Assembly (NCBI GenBank): GCA_963578605.1
Contig: CAUZEA010000132.1
Coordinates: 1 to 14,170, forward strand
Reading direction: 5' to 3'
DNA length: 14,170 bases
Source of the DNA: JAKVCB01 sp963578605
GTDB lineage: Bacteria; Planctomycetota; Planctomycetia; Pirellulales; Lacipirellulaceae
Part shown: positions 5,536 to 13,316 of the stretch, in pieces
How positions within the stretch are numbered: position 1 is the first letter of the stretch
Layout of the letters: every line of letters starts with the position of its first letter
The notes under the pieces: model-generated
Told to the model about the DNA's origin: nothing
The model's database searches: none
The model's input: the letters and a program-made list of their open reading frames with translations, nothing else
Program-made: the position numbers and the translations under genes

Positions 5536-7584
5536 ATGATTTCGGATTCTGCCACGACCCAGCTGGAAAACAACGTCCTGCTGGATCTCTACCGGTCGAT
5601 GCAGCTGGTGCGGCGAACCGAATTACAACTCGCAAAATCGAGCCAGCAGGGATTGGTTCACGGGGCGTGTCACACCTATGTCGGGCAGGAAGCAGTCGCG
5701 GCCGGTGTCTGTGCCCATTTGCGACCGGAAGATGTCGCTTTCAGTACGCACCGAGGTCATGGCCACGCCCTGGCCAAGGGAATGCCGCCCGAACAACTGA
5801 TGGCCGAACTCTATGGTCGCGAGACGGGTTGCTCGGCCGGACGTGGTGGAAGTATGCATCTGTTTGGTCCCGAAGTGGGATTGATGGGGACCAGCGGAAT
5901 CGTTGGCCCCAGCATGCTGCAAGCCGTTGGTGCTGGCTACAGTTTCAAACTTCTCAAACTGGATCGGGTCTCGGTTGCCTTTTTTGGCGACGGTGCCGTC
6001 AATAACGGGGCGTTCCACGAAGCGCTGAACCTGGCAAGTATCTGGGATTTGCCAGTCCTGTTTGTCTGTGAGAATAACGGTTATGCCACGGAAGTTCCCT
6101 TCAGCTACGCCTCTAGCGCACCCAGTGTTGCAGCGCGTGGCGAAGCCTACGGATTGCCCGGTGTTGCGGTCGATGGTAATGACGTGCTGGCAGTCTACCA
6201 GGCAGCAGAGCAGGCCGTCACACGAGCCCGCCGTGGTAACGGACCAACCCTGATCGAGTGCGTTACCTATCGAGTTCGTTCCCATGCCGAAGGGATGGTT
6301 GATTTCACGTATCGAACCAAAGAGGAAGTCGATTCGTGGAAAAAACGGTGTCCCTTGCTGCGGCTGCGTCATGGGTTGCTCGATGACTCTGTGAGTTCCA
6401 CTCCGGTTGAGAATTCGCAACTCGATGCCATTGATCAGGAGATACTCGAAATGGTAGCCGCGGCCCATCAGGTTGCCAAAGCAGCGAAATACCCCGATCC
6501 GAAAACTTCGTCGGAGCACATTTATGGGGCTGGCTTGAAAGGTGAGACGAGCCGCCAACAAGAAACCGAGGCAACCGGTCAGCAAACGCCGGTCGTGGCT
6601 CCTGGCACCCGTGAGATAACCTATGCCGATGCCACGCTCGAAGCACTTGCGGACGCCATGGCCAAGGACCCCACCATTTTTGTGCTTGGCGAGGGTGCGG
6701 GCGAACGGGGTGGGAATTTCAATACGACCACGGGGTTGTACAAGAAATATGGCCCCGTCCGGCTCTGTGACACGCCAATTTGCGAACGCGGTTTTGTAGG
6801 ACTCACCGCGGGCGCTGCCATGACAGGCACGCGACCGGTCATCGATTTCATGTTTGCAGACTTTATTCTTGATGCAGTCGGTGAAATTCTCAACCAGATC
6901 GCAAAAATCCAGTACATGTCCAACGGGCGGCTCAAAATGCCGGTGCTCTTGCGCGGGTGCATTGGGATTGGCCATTCGGCCGCTACGCACCACTCGGGCA
7001 GTTACTATTCGATGTATGCTCATTTTCCCGGACTGCGTGTTGTGGTGCCGTCGACCCCCTACGATGCCAAGGGCCTGATGGCCCACGCCCTCACCTCAAA
7101 CGATCCGGTCATCTTCCTGGAACATCGAGAGTTGCTCAGCGTCAAAGGCCCGGTCCCCGATTCGCCCTACGAAGTTCCGTTTGGCAAAGCGGCCATCGTC
7201 CATGCAGGCACCGATGTGACGATCGTGGCGTTGGCAGAAATGGTTCACAAGTCCTTGGATGCCATCAAGCAGTTGGAATCGCGTGGGATTTCGGTGGAAC
7301 TCATTGACCCCAGAACCGTGGCACCGCTCGACTGCGAAACGATCCTCCAGTCGGTTGCCAAAACAGGCCGACTCTTGATCGCCGACGAAACGTTTGAACC
7401 GTTTGGGATTGGCGCCGAAATTTCAGCCCAGGTCAGCCAGAGAGGTTTTGATGACCTCGATGCCCCCATTCACCGACTGAACGGCGCGCACACCCCCACG
7501 CCATACAGCCCGGCACTTGAAAAGACGGTAATCCCACAGGTGGAAGACATCGTCCAGGCTGTCCTGGGCTTGCTTGAGGAGTAA
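5536..7584 (+). CDS. Fused 2-oxo acid dehydrogenase E1 (alpha plus beta)
   Basis: This 682-residue protein joins both E1 subunits of a thiamine-diphosphate-dependent 2-oxo acid dehydrogenase, which decarboxylates a 2-oxo acid and passes the acyl group to the lipoyl arm of E2. The alpha part (about 1-330) has THRGHGH (71-77), GRGGSMH (102-108) and the ThDP-Mg motif GDGAVNNG (151-158) with ENNGYA (179-184). A linker rich in Gln, Thr and Glu (about 335-358) leads to the beta part (about 359-682), with TPICERGFVG (catalytic Glu417), a His-rich THHSGSYY loop, and VPSTPYDAKGL and RTVAPLD motifs. All key residues appear present. Fused E1 proteins are known in Bacteroidetes and some other bacteria. 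Pyruvate, acetoin and branched-chain 2-oxo acids are all possible substrates. The downstream E2 follows after 5 bases, so the two are one operon. Confidence 0.92.
   Translation: MISDSATTQLENNVLLDLYRSMQLVRRTELQLAKSSQQGLVHGACHTYVGQEAVAAGVCAHLRPEDVAFSTHRGHGHALAKGMPPEQLMAELYGRETGCSAGRGGSMHLFGPEVGLMGTSGIVGPSMLQAVGAGYSFKLLKLDRVSVAFFGDGAVNNGAFHEALNLASIWDLPVLFVCENNGYATEVPFSYASSAPSVAARGEAYGLPGVAVDGNDVLAVYQAAEQAVTRARRGNGPTLIECVTYRVRSHAEGMVDFTYRTKEEVDSWKKRCPLLRLRHGLLDDSVSSTPVENSQLDAIDQEILEMVAAAHQVAKAAKYPDPKTSSEHIYGAGLKGETSRQQETEATGQQTPVVAPGTREITYADATLEALADAMAKDPTIFVLGEGAGERGGNFNTTTGLYKKYGPVRLCDTPICERGFVGLTAGAAMTGTRPVIDFMFADFILDAVGEILNQIAKIQYMSNGRLKMPVLLRGCIGIGHSAATHHSGSYYSMYAHFPGLRVVVPSTPYDAKGLMAHALTSNDPVIFLEHRELLSVKGPVPDSPYEVPFGKAAIVHAGTDVTIVALAEMVHKSLDAIKQLESRGISVELIDPRTVAPLDCETILQSVAKTGRLLIADETFEPFGIGAEISAQVSQRGFDDLDAPIHRLNGAHTPTPYSPALEKTVIPQVEDIVQAVLGLLEE
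7576..7581 (+). promoter_or_regulatory. Ribosome binding site that supports the GTG start of E2
   Basis: GAGGAG overlaps the last codons of E1 and lies 8 bases before the GTG at 7590. It supports this start and translational coupling of E1 and E2. Confidence 0.6.
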
Positions 7585-7589
7585 TTTCT

Positions 7590-9017
7590 GTGGCCATTGA
7601 AATACTTGTACCGCGGCTTGGTTGGTCCATGGACGAAGGGACCTTTTCCAAGTGGCTCAAGCAGGAAGGCGAACTGGTGCAGGAAGGAGATGCGCTGTTC
7701 GAACTGGAGAGCGACAAGGCAACCCAGGAGGTCGAGTCTTTCGATGGCGGGATCTTGCGACTGCCGGCTGACGCGCCTCAACCAGGCGAAGTGGTCGTGG
7801 TCGGTCAGTGCCTTGGCTATTTGTGCGAACCGGATGAACCGCTTCCTGCCGCAGGTGCTCCGACCGAGCAAGCCGGCTCTGGTCCGCAGGTCGAGGTGCC
7901 GGCCGAACCGGCCTCGCCCCAGGTTTCTCAATCCGACCCGCCTGCCAGTCCCAGCGCGCGGCGCTTGGCCCGCAAGTTGGGTGTCGATATTCGACAACTT
8001 GCTGGTGCTGGCAATGGACGGTCCATCACCGAAGAAGATGTTCGAGCCGCAGCCACAGCGCATGCCGACCCGTTGCCTCAAAAGAATGGAAGTGGCCAAA
8101 GTGACAAACCACGCCAGGCGGTGAGCCCACGTGCTGCGGCCCGAGCCGTAGAACTCGACATCAGCCTGTCGGGCGTCACGGGAACCGGTCGTGGAGGACG
8201 CATTCGAGAACGGGACGTTATGGCAGCAGTCCAGGGGACGGTCGCCCGGCAGCCGGCGGCTGGCACCCAAACCGAGCAGTCGCACGTGCATGAGCCGGCG
8301 ACCGCCGCAACGGATCGGGCCGCCTCGCAGCCAACGGTCCCTGGCTTGTCGTTCCGCAAAACAATTGCTGAGCGGATGGTCGCGGCAACTCAGCAGTCCG
8401 CCCAAGTCACCCTGATGGTCAAGACAGATGTCACGGAACTTTTGGGTTTGCGGGAAGAATTCAAGTCTGCGTCGAAACTCCAAAAGATCGAAGTTCCCAG
8501 TATCACCGGCATGTTCACGAAGCTCGTGGCGGCGGCACTACAGCACCACCCGCAACTCGTTCACCAATGGACCGATGGCGGAATTGTGGTTCCCGATGGT
8601 GTTCACATAGCCGTTGCCGTCGATACCGAACACGGCCTGCTTGCCCCTGTTTTACGCAACGTTCCGGAGTTGCCCATTGCCGAAATCACCCGGCAGTTAC
8701 CTGCGTTGATCCAACGGGCTCGTGCCCGCCAGCTCACACCTGCGGAACTGCAGGGCGGCACCTTCACCTTGAGCAACCTCGGTGGTTACGCGGTCGATGG
8801 CTTCACACCCATTCTTAACTTGCCGCAAAGCGCCATCTTGGGAATTGGACGCATTTCCCGTGAGCCAATCGTTGTCGGGGATAAGATCGTGGTTGGTGAC
8901 CAGGTCAGTTTGAGCTTGACCTTCGACCACCGCGTTCACGACGGAGCGCCAGCCGCTGATTTTCTACAGACAGTGTGCGAGATTTTAAAACAACCTGGCC
9001 CCTGGTTGATGCAGTGA
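7590..9017 (+). CDS. Dihydrolipoamide acyltransferase (E2) with two E3-binding domains
   Basis: This 475-residue E2 transfers the acyl group from E1 to CoA. Starting from GTG, the lipoyl domain covers about 1-82 with the lipoylated Lys43 in ELESDKATQEV. After a Pro/Ala/Gln linker comes a first peripheral-subunit-binding domain (about 119-155, SPSARRLARKLGVDIRQL) and, after another linker, a second one (about 178-214, SPRAAARAVELDISL). Most E2 proteins have one. The catalytic domain (about 250-475) ends with FDHRVHDG, holding the catalytic His (about 447) and Asp (about 451). Everything needed for activity is visible. No E3 gene is nearby, so lipoamide dehydrogenase must come from elsewhere. 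Which 2-oxo acid is used cannot be told from E2. Confidence 0.93.
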   Translation: MAIEILVPRLGWSMDEGTFSKWLKQEGELVQEGDALFELESDKATQEVESFDGGILRLPADAPQPGEVVVVGQCLGYLCEPDEPLPAAGAPTEQAGSGPQVEVPAEPASPQVSQSDPPASPSARRLARKLGVDIRQLAGAGNGRSITEEDVRAAATAHADPLPQKNGSGQSDKPRQAVSPRAAARAVELDISLSGVTGTGRGGRIRERDVMAAVQGTVARQPAAGTQTEQSHVHEPATAATDRAASQPTVPGLSFRKTIAERMVAATQQSAQVTLMVKTDVTELLGLREEFKSASKLQKIEVPSITGMFTKLVAAALQHHPQLVHQWTDGGIVVPDGVHIAVAVDTEHGLLAPVLRNVPELPIAEITRQLPALIQRARARQLTPAELQGGTFTLSNLGGYAVDGFTPILNLPQSAILGIGRISREPIVVGDKIVVGDQVSLSLTFDHRVHDGAPAADFLQTVCEILKQPGPWLMQ

Positions 9018-9076
9018 CGAACCACGACTCGGGTGATGTCGTATCCCCGGCGTCGTTCAGGCAAGTCGCTCCTTTT

Positions 9077-9961
9077 TTAAGGCTCTTGATCAGCAAGGCT
9101 CTCCATCAGCCGCAGAATTGCGCTGTTGTCGAGCTCACCCAGCCCGATTTTCTCGGCCTGTTCCAAAAGTTCCAGGTGCAACGACGAGAGGGGAAGTTTT
9201 GCGCCCCCACGATCGGCTTCCTGCAAAACCAGGCGGATGTCCTTCAGGTGCTGCGAAAGTCGCGCCTGGGGCGCGAAATCGCCACGCAGCATCTTTTGTC
9301 CCTTGGTATCCATCACGCGCGAGTAGCCAGCGCTGGCAATCAGCACGTTCAATGCCGCTGACTTGTCGAGCCCCACGCGCTGGGCAAAGGTGAGTCCCTC
9401 GGCCAGGGTTGCCCGGTTCAACCCGAGGACCAGGTTTGTGAGCAGTTTCATCCTGGCGGCGTTGCCCCAAGATCCCACGTAAAATGTTTTAGCTGCCAGG
9501 CAATCCCACAGGTCTCGACACGCCTCGAAGACCTGTACTGAACCACTGACCATCGTCATTGCCTCGCCGCGACGTGTTTGTTCGCTGGATCCGGAGAATG
9601 GCGCCTCAAGATACGCAATCCCGTCTTCCGATGCCCCGCCCTGCCCCGCCAATCGGGAGCCAAGGGCCGCGGTCTGCTGCGGATCGCTGGTTGCGGTATC
9701 GATGATCGTGTGACTGGTCTGCAAGTCCGCCTGCATATCGAGCAGCATGTGGTCGACCACCTCGGCGGTGTAGACGGCAAAGATGATCCGCGCCGACTGG
9801 GCCAAAGGACGATCCGACCATTGGGCCCCCAGTTGAAGTAGCGGATCGGCGTTGGCACGGGTGCGGTTATAAACGTAGACCGGATAGCCAGCCGCGAGTA
9901 GCCGCTCGGTAAAAGCGGTTCCCATCAGGCCGGTGCCGATCACGCTGACAGATTCTTTCAC
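9077..9961 (-). CDS. Beta-hydroxyacid dehydrogenase, NAD(P)-dependent (HIBADH-like)
   Basis: This 294-residue protein belongs to the 3-hydroxyisobutyrate/6-phosphogluconate dehydrogenase superfamily. The Rossmann motif GTGLMG is at 9-14, followed by YNRT (31-34); an Arg-Thr after the second strand usually favours NADP. The substrate loop EAPFSGS (119-125) stands for the family's DAPVSGG. The catalytic Lys172 and Asn176 are in GNAARMKLLTNLVLG. The C-terminal half is the all-helical domain. Normal length, intact. Family members reduce or oxidise beta-hydroxy acids such as 3-hydroxyisobutyrate, tartronate semialdehyde or succinic semialdehyde. The gene is 6 bases downstream of the DoxX gene and convergent with E2, so it is probably co-transcribed with DoxX, not with E1-E2. 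Confidence 0.9.
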   Translation of the reverse strand: MKESVSVIGTGLMGTAFTERLLAAGYPVYVYNRTRANADPLLQLGAQWSDRPLAQSARIIFAVYTAEVVDHMLLDMQADLQTSHTIIDTATSDPQQTAALGSRLAGQGGASEDGIAYLEAPFSGSSEQTRRGEAMTMVSGSVQVFEACRDLWDCLAAKTFYVGSWGNAARMKLLTNLVLGLNRATLAEGLTFAQRVGLDKSAALNVLIASAGYSRVMDTKGQKMLRGDFAPQARLSQHLKDIRLVLQEADRGGAKLPLSSLHLELLEQAEKIGLGELDNSAILRLMESLADQEP

Positions 9962-9967
9962 GAGTCT

Positions 9968-10417
9968 TCACTTTGTTTCATCGGTGGGCTCTTGGGGCGT
10001 TGGCCGACAGCAGCATTGGTCGATGCTCCACGCTCCTGCCCCGTTGGCAAGTATCAATACCATGGCGCCCATAATCGATAGATTTTTCATGAAGTGGTTG
10101 AACTGATTTTCTCTTGCCTGGGCATCTGCAACCTCCCAAAAGTCATGGAAGTAAAAGGTCGCCATCGCCAAAAACAGGAGCAATAAAAAGGCGCCAATTC
10201 GTGCCTTGTACCCGACAACAACCATCACGCTTCCGACGATCAGAAAACCAATGGCGCTGGCCAGCATGGCTTGTGGCACAGGCATCCCCTGCCCCTTCAT
10301 GACTTCGGCAACACCTCCAAAATCGGTAATTTTGTTGCCGACGGCGCTCAGCAAAAAAATCGCACAAAGCATCACTCGACCGACCAGCGACAGCAATCCG
10401 ATCCAGAAATTGGCCAT
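9968..10417 (-). CDS. DoxX-family integral membrane protein
   Basis: This protein has 149 residues and four predicted membrane helices (roughly 5-25, 48-67, 72-90 and 112-130). The first helix region, VGRVMLCAIFLLSAVGNKITDF, with its Gly-Arg and Lys, is characteristic of DoxX/SURF4-like proteins. The tail contains a Cys triplet, CCC, before a polar end. The function of most DoxX proteins is not well settled; some are linked with redox or oxidative-stress functions at the membrane. The start is set by a strong Shine-Dalgarno sequence 8 bases upstream. The beta-hydroxyacid dehydrogenase follows after 6 bases, so the two are probably an operon. Confidence 0.85.
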   Translation of the reverse strand: MANFWIGLLSLVGRVMLCAIFLLSAVGNKITDFGGVAEVMKGQGMPVPQAMLASAIGFLIVGSVMVVVGYKARIGAFLLLLFLAMATFYFHDFWEVADAQARENQFNHFMKNLSIMGAMVLILANGAGAWSIDQCCCRPTPQEPTDETK

Positions 10418-10425
10418 GGTTCTTT

Positions 10426-10432
10426 ACCTCCT
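10426..10432 (-). promoter_or_regulatory. Strong ribosome binding site of the DoxX gene
   Basis: AGGAGGT on the minus strand with an 8-base gap to the ATG at 10417. It fixes the start of the DoxX protein and is the clearest Shine-Dalgarno site I noticed in the window. Confidence 0.7.
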
Positions 10433-10508
10433 GCTTACGAGTTCCGGAAACCGGGTCGCCATGTCTTTTTCGTGACCCGCTGCAAACACTTCCTGTTGCA
10501 CAATGTGC

Positions 10509-10525
10509 CGGGGCTTGCCGCCCCG
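10509..10525. repeat. Perfect GC-rich hairpin between DoxX and HIT genes
   Basis: CGGGGC (10509-10514) and GCCCCG (10520-10525) pair around TTGCC. No T-run follows on either strand, so it does not look like a classical terminator. It may be an mRNA processing or stabilising hairpin downstream of the HIT gene. Confidence 0.4.
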
Positions 10526-10590
10526 TACCCGGAGGGGGACCGCCTGCGACCGAGGGATTTCGACGCGCCACTTGAAATTTGACATCCGAT

Positions 10591-10935
10591 TCACCCTGGT
10601 GGCCAGACCAACGACCTTCCGCCAAGCAGGTGGAAATGTAAATGGTCGACCGTCTGCCCGCCGTCGGCTCCGCAGTTCACCACCACACGATATCCATCGA
10701 CTAACCCTTCTTTTCGTGCCAGATCGCGAATCACTTGCCAGAGGTGACCCACAAGCGGGCTATCGTCATCGGCGAGCGCATCGACCGACACAATTTCTTT
10801 TTTGGGAATCACCAGAATATGGGTAGGTGCTTGGGGCGCTACATCGCGAAACGCCAGGCATTGCTCATCCTCGTAGAGGATGTCTGCGGGAATCTCTTTG
10901 TCGACGATGCGTTTGAAGATCGTTTTTTCAGCCAT
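10591..10935 (-). CDS. HIT-family (HINT-like) nucleotide hydrolase
   Basis: This 114-residue protein begins MAEKTIFKRIVDKEIPADIL and ends VDHLHFHLLGGRSLVWPPG. The histidine triad (His98, His100, His102) is the catalytic site of purine-nucleoside phosphoramidases of the HINT branch, and the final GR-L-WPPG is typical of that branch. The protein is cytosolic. A longer in-frame start exists at 11013, but the extra 26 residues have no similarity to the family, whereas MAEKTIFKRI is the usual N-terminus. No clear ribosome binding site lies before it. The gene follows the Trm112-like gene by 40 bases on the same strand, so the two may share a transcript. Confidence 0.92.
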   Translation of the reverse strand: MAEKTIFKRIVDKEIPADILYEDEQCLAFRDVAPQAPTHILVIPKKEIVSVDALADDDSPLVGHLWQVIRDLARKEGLVDGYRVVVNCGADGGQTVDHLHFHLLGGRSLVWPPG

Positions 10936-10975
10936 GGTATGGTCATTGTACGGGTGCGACGTATTTGCCTGGTAA

Positions 10976-11236
10976 CTACGAGTGGGATATTTGATCGAGT
11001 GGAATCGCTTCACCGGCCAATAGCACAGGAATTCTATCGACGATCGGATACAGCAGGTCTGCCCGCGCGCGGATGAGTCCGGCGGGGATGGGGGCCGTCA
11101 GCGATTGGCCACCATTATTCTGCAAATTTCCCGCTTCGATTGCCCGATTGAGCCGGGCCAGAACGGTCTCATCGGCCAGCGAAAGCCGACTGCCATCTTG
11201 GGGACAACGAAACCGTTCCAGCTGAAGATTGATCAT
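10976..11236 (-). CDS. Trm112/UPF0434-like small protein
   Basis: This 86-residue protein starts MINLQLERFRCPQDGSRL and contains LLYPIVDRIPVLLAGEAIPL. The YPI-D-IPVLL-EA pattern near the end is the signature of the Trm112-like UPF0434 family. Only one Cys of the usual CPxC pair is present (CPQD), so a zinc site is unlikely. In other organisms Trm112 proteins support methyltransferases; the bacterial versions have no settled role. A GGGGGG run about 5 bases before the ATG may serve as ribosome binding site. The frame is open up to 11446, but that extension crosses 17-bp tandem repeats whose length is not a multiple of three, so it does not look coding. Confidence 0.75.
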   Translation of the reverse strand: MINLQLERFRCPQDGSRLSLADETVLARLNRAIEAGNLQNNGGQSLTAPIPAGLIRARADLLYPIVDRIPVLLAGEAIPLDQISHS

Positions 11237-11310
11237 GGTTCGCCCCCCACGAGCTTGCAGGTCGTTTTCACTTGAGTACCCCAACCGGCACCAGCGACGA
11301 CACAGGACAG

Positions 11311-11378
11311 CTGGCAAAGTTACCCAACTGGCAAAGTTACCCAACTGGCAAAGTTCACCATCTGGCAAAGTTACTGGA
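11311..11378. repeat. Tandem repeat of 17 bp, four units
   Basis: Units start at 11311, 11328, 11345 and 11362. The first two are identical (CTGGCAAAGTTACCCAA), the third ends TTCACCAT, and the fourth ends TTACTGGA. The core CTGGCAAAGTT is constant in all four. It sits about 75 bases upstream of the Trm112-like gene start on its promoter side. It could be a set of binding sites or simply a minisatellite. Confidence 0.9.
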
Positions 11379-11630
11379 CGGTTTAGCCTGTCGTAAGATC
11401 TTACCCGTTGCAAGGGGAATCCCTGGTACGGAACGGAAATAGCCATGCTAGCAGCGAATTGTTACCGCTCGACGGTGGGCCTTTTCATGCCCCACCCTCG
11501 CAATGGCCGATAAATAATTGGTGAGGGGCAATGTCTGGCCAATGCGTGCCGCGGTGACCAGCGCGGCAACGGTTTGGCGCGACTGAACCTCTCACCGGCC
11601 GGGGAGACGGCCCAGAAAAGGATGTAGCTC

Positions 11631-12242
11631 ATGAAAATCTGGATCCCAGTTGTTGCAACTTTGGCAGCTATGTCTGCGCTGGTTGCCCAGTCCTCGGCGC
11701 AACAAGTCAAAACCCGTGAAGAGGTCGACGACAACGGCACGCGCTATTTGGTGACTGAACAAACCGTGCAACAAACCGAATCGTACATTGACTACGAGAC
11801 TCGCACCCAGCAGGTTTATCGACCGCAGCAATCGACCCAGGTGAAAAGCTTCCAGCATACTTTTGCCATACCCGTGACCGAATACCGTATGGTGTCGCGT
11901 CTGAAAGGCCAGTGGAACCCGTTCCAAAACCCCTATTGGACTCACAAGCTTGAGCCACAGACACGTTGGCATTACCATCCGACAACCGTACAAATACCAA
12001 CGACACAAACCAACTGGGTCGAGGTGACTCAAACAGTTCAGGTACCGGTAACGAGGTACCGCACGAAAGATATTCTGATCACGCGGCGGGAGCCCATTGC
12101 GCCAGGCAGCAGCGGTAGTGGCATCCGGTCCCTCGGGCCGACGCAAACTACCCCGGTGGTTGCCACTCGACGTACTCCAGGCAGGTATGGTAGCCAGCGA
12201 ATTACAAGCGATCCCCCGCGCAAACGGACCACGCTTCGCTAG
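11631..12242 (+). CDS. Secreted protein of unknown function, Val/Thr/Gln-rich
   Basis: This 203-residue protein starts MKIWIPVVATLAAMSALVAQ and has a clear signal peptide, probably cleaved after about residue 22-23 (SSA or SAQ). The mature part has no membrane helix and repeats a loose motif of the type Q-(I/V)-P-(V/T)-T-x-(Y/T) followed by Arg/Val (IPVTEYRMV, IPTTQTNWVEV, VPVTRYRTK), suggesting beta-strand repeats. The C-terminus is basic and low in complexity (RKRTTLR). I know such proteins as conserved hypotheticals in planctomycetes but cannot name a function. AAAAGGA about 9 bases upstream of the ATG supports the start. It ends about 80 bases before a long stem-loop that probably ends its transcript. 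Periplasmic or cell-surface location is expected. Confidence 0.75.
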   Translation: MKIWIPVVATLAAMSALVAQSSAQQVKTREEVDDNGTRYLVTEQTVQQTESYIDYETRTQQVYRPQQSTQVKSFQHTFAIPVTEYRMVSRLKGQWNPFQNPYWTHKLEPQTRWHYHPTTVQIPTTQTNWVEVTQTVQVPVTRYRTKDILITRREPIAPGSSGSGIRSLGPTQTTPVVATRRTPGRYGSQRITSDPPRKRTTLR

Positions 12243-12323
12243 AGGCGATTGAGGACCAGGTCAACACTCGCGCGGCCCACCCCATGGTCTTCGTCACGTT
12301 GCGTCCACGTCCCGCAATAAATC

Positions 12324-12374
12324 AAGTCCTCTCTCCCGTCCGTTGAGGGGACCCGTGGTCGGGAGAGAGGACTT
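12324..12374. terminator. Long stem-loop, probable bidirectional terminator
   Basis: AAGTCCTCTCTCCCG (12324-12338) pairs perfectly with CGGGAGAGAGGACTT (12360-12374), a 15-bp stem with a 21-base loop. It lies between the convergent genes 11631-12242 and 12434-12718. The T-run is short on both sides (TTTAAG on plus, TTGATTTATTG on minus), so termination is inferred mainly from position and stem strength. Confidence 0.7.
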
Positions 12375-12433
12375 TAAGCACCTTCGGTTTTCCATAACCA
12401 GACCAACCAGCGATGTGAAGTGTGCGCTGTGAC

Positions 12434-12718
12434 TCAGGAAGTTGCACGCCGCCGCCGCCGTGCTGGTGTTGTGGTTCCCCACTCCTTGGTGAGAGTTTCA
12501 AATACTTCGGGCGACTCGTACCGTACGATGTCCGTAGATTCTGGCATCGGTCCAATCAAGCCACGAAACACCGGCATCCCGCGCAGTTTGAGATCGGTAC
12601 TACAGTCATCAACCCCGATCTGGGTGTGCATCTTCAAAACCGACTCGTGTTTCTCGTAGTCTTTCGTGCGCAATTCGCCATTGGCGCCGCGCGTGATAAT
12701 GCGGATGGTTGGTTCCAT
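12434..12718 (-). CDS. Small protein of unknown function
   Basis: This 94-residue protein starts MEPTIRIITRGANGELRTKDYEK (first part only recognised as soluble, mixed composition). It contains GVDDCSTDLKLRGMPVFRGLIG and ends in a basic tail ARRRRRATS. There is no signal peptide or membrane segment. I do not recognise the family. The start at 12718 is chosen because the sequence further upstream in the same frame, open to 12937, has the look of non-coding sequence. GAGG about 10-13 bases before the ATG is a modest ribosome binding site. The Arg-rich tail could bind nucleic acid, but this is a guess. It converges on the long stem-loop shared with the secreted protein. Confidence 0.5.
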   Translation of the reverse strand: MEPTIRIITRGANGELRTKDYEKHESVLKMHTQIGVDDCSTDLKLRGMPVFRGLIGPMPESTDIVRYESPEVFETLTKEWGTTTPARRRRRATS

Positions 12719-13234
12719 GGGGAGGGCCTCGTCAATGGGGTCAGCGAATGGAAAGCAGTTCGTTTTGGGAATAACACAGAAATCAAAGTGGTTCGGCCGC
12801 AAGGGGATGCGAATCTGAACCTTTCCCCTGGCGACTCTTCTCGAGTGCGTCTGTCTCCTCCAGTACGTCTGCTCAACCAAGGTATCGGCCGGCAGGCCAC
12901 CTCTGCTAGCAAGATTCCTGTGGGCGAAGTACAGCAAATGCAGTCGGCTAAACCGTTAAATACGGCGCCTGAGGGCCTTGGCTGCTTGACCCGTCCTGGG
13001 AGGTCGGGCTGGGCCGGATTTACGGGTCGATCGTAGACCAGTCCTGCGACTTGTTCATGTTGGGTAAGCGCCGTTGGTAGGCCAGGCGGAAAGTCCGTGA
13101 CGCATTGCAGGTGGCGGTTATGAGGTTAAAAGTGGCTGGAAACCAGGTCGCCTTCCTGCTCCGGACGGCGGTGGTGGTTGAGAACAACGCCTTGCCCGGC
13201 AAGAAAGCAGCCGATAGATTGTTGAAACGGTTCC
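12719..13234. other. Stretch without a convincing gene
   Basis: Open frames exist on both strands (for example 12719-12937 in frame with the small protein, and 13020-13202 on the minus strand), but none shows a recognisable domain, signal peptide or good start. I see no repeat or clear terminator. The promoter of tRNA-Ser should lie in the last 60 bases; no good match was seen. Confidence 0.5.
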
Positions 13235-13316
13235 GGAGGGTACGCGAATGGCTAGCAGCCTGATTCGAAATCAGGTGCCCCGCAAGGGGTTGGGGGTTCG
13301 AGTCCCCTGCCCTCCG
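13235..13316 (+). tRNA. tRNA-Ser (anticodon CGA)
   Basis: Acceptor arms GGAGGGT (13235-13241) and GCCCTCC (13309-13315) pair with one U-G, with discriminator G at 13316. The anticodon stem CCTGA/TCAGG (13259-13263 and 13271-13275) encloses TTCGAAA with CGA at 13266-13268, reading UCG codons. A long variable arm with stem CCCC/GGGG (around 13278-13289) is typical of class II Ser tRNAs. The T arm is GGGGG, TTCGAGT, CCCCT. CCA is not encoded. The D stem is short and not well resolved. The 3' half overlaps the end of the integrase gene on the other strand. Confidence 0.9.

Noticed and set aside
5623..7086. Long open frame of 487 residues on the minus strand
   Set aside because: It is antisense to the clear E1 gene and its composition shows no domain. 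It is a shadow of a high-GC coding frame.
7470..8483. Open frame of 337 residues on the minus strand
   Set aside because: It lies antisense to E1 and E2, both of which have complete motifs. No family signature was seen in it.
11237..11446. N-terminal extension of the Trm112-like protein
   Set aside because: It crosses the 17-bp repeats and has no similarity to the family. The family N-terminus starts at 11236.
11590..11630. GGCC hairpin followed by AAAAGGAT before 11631, similar to the IS leader hairpins
   Set aside because: The GAGAGAATC and TCCAGG parts are missing and the AGGA is explained as the ribosome binding site of the secreted protein.
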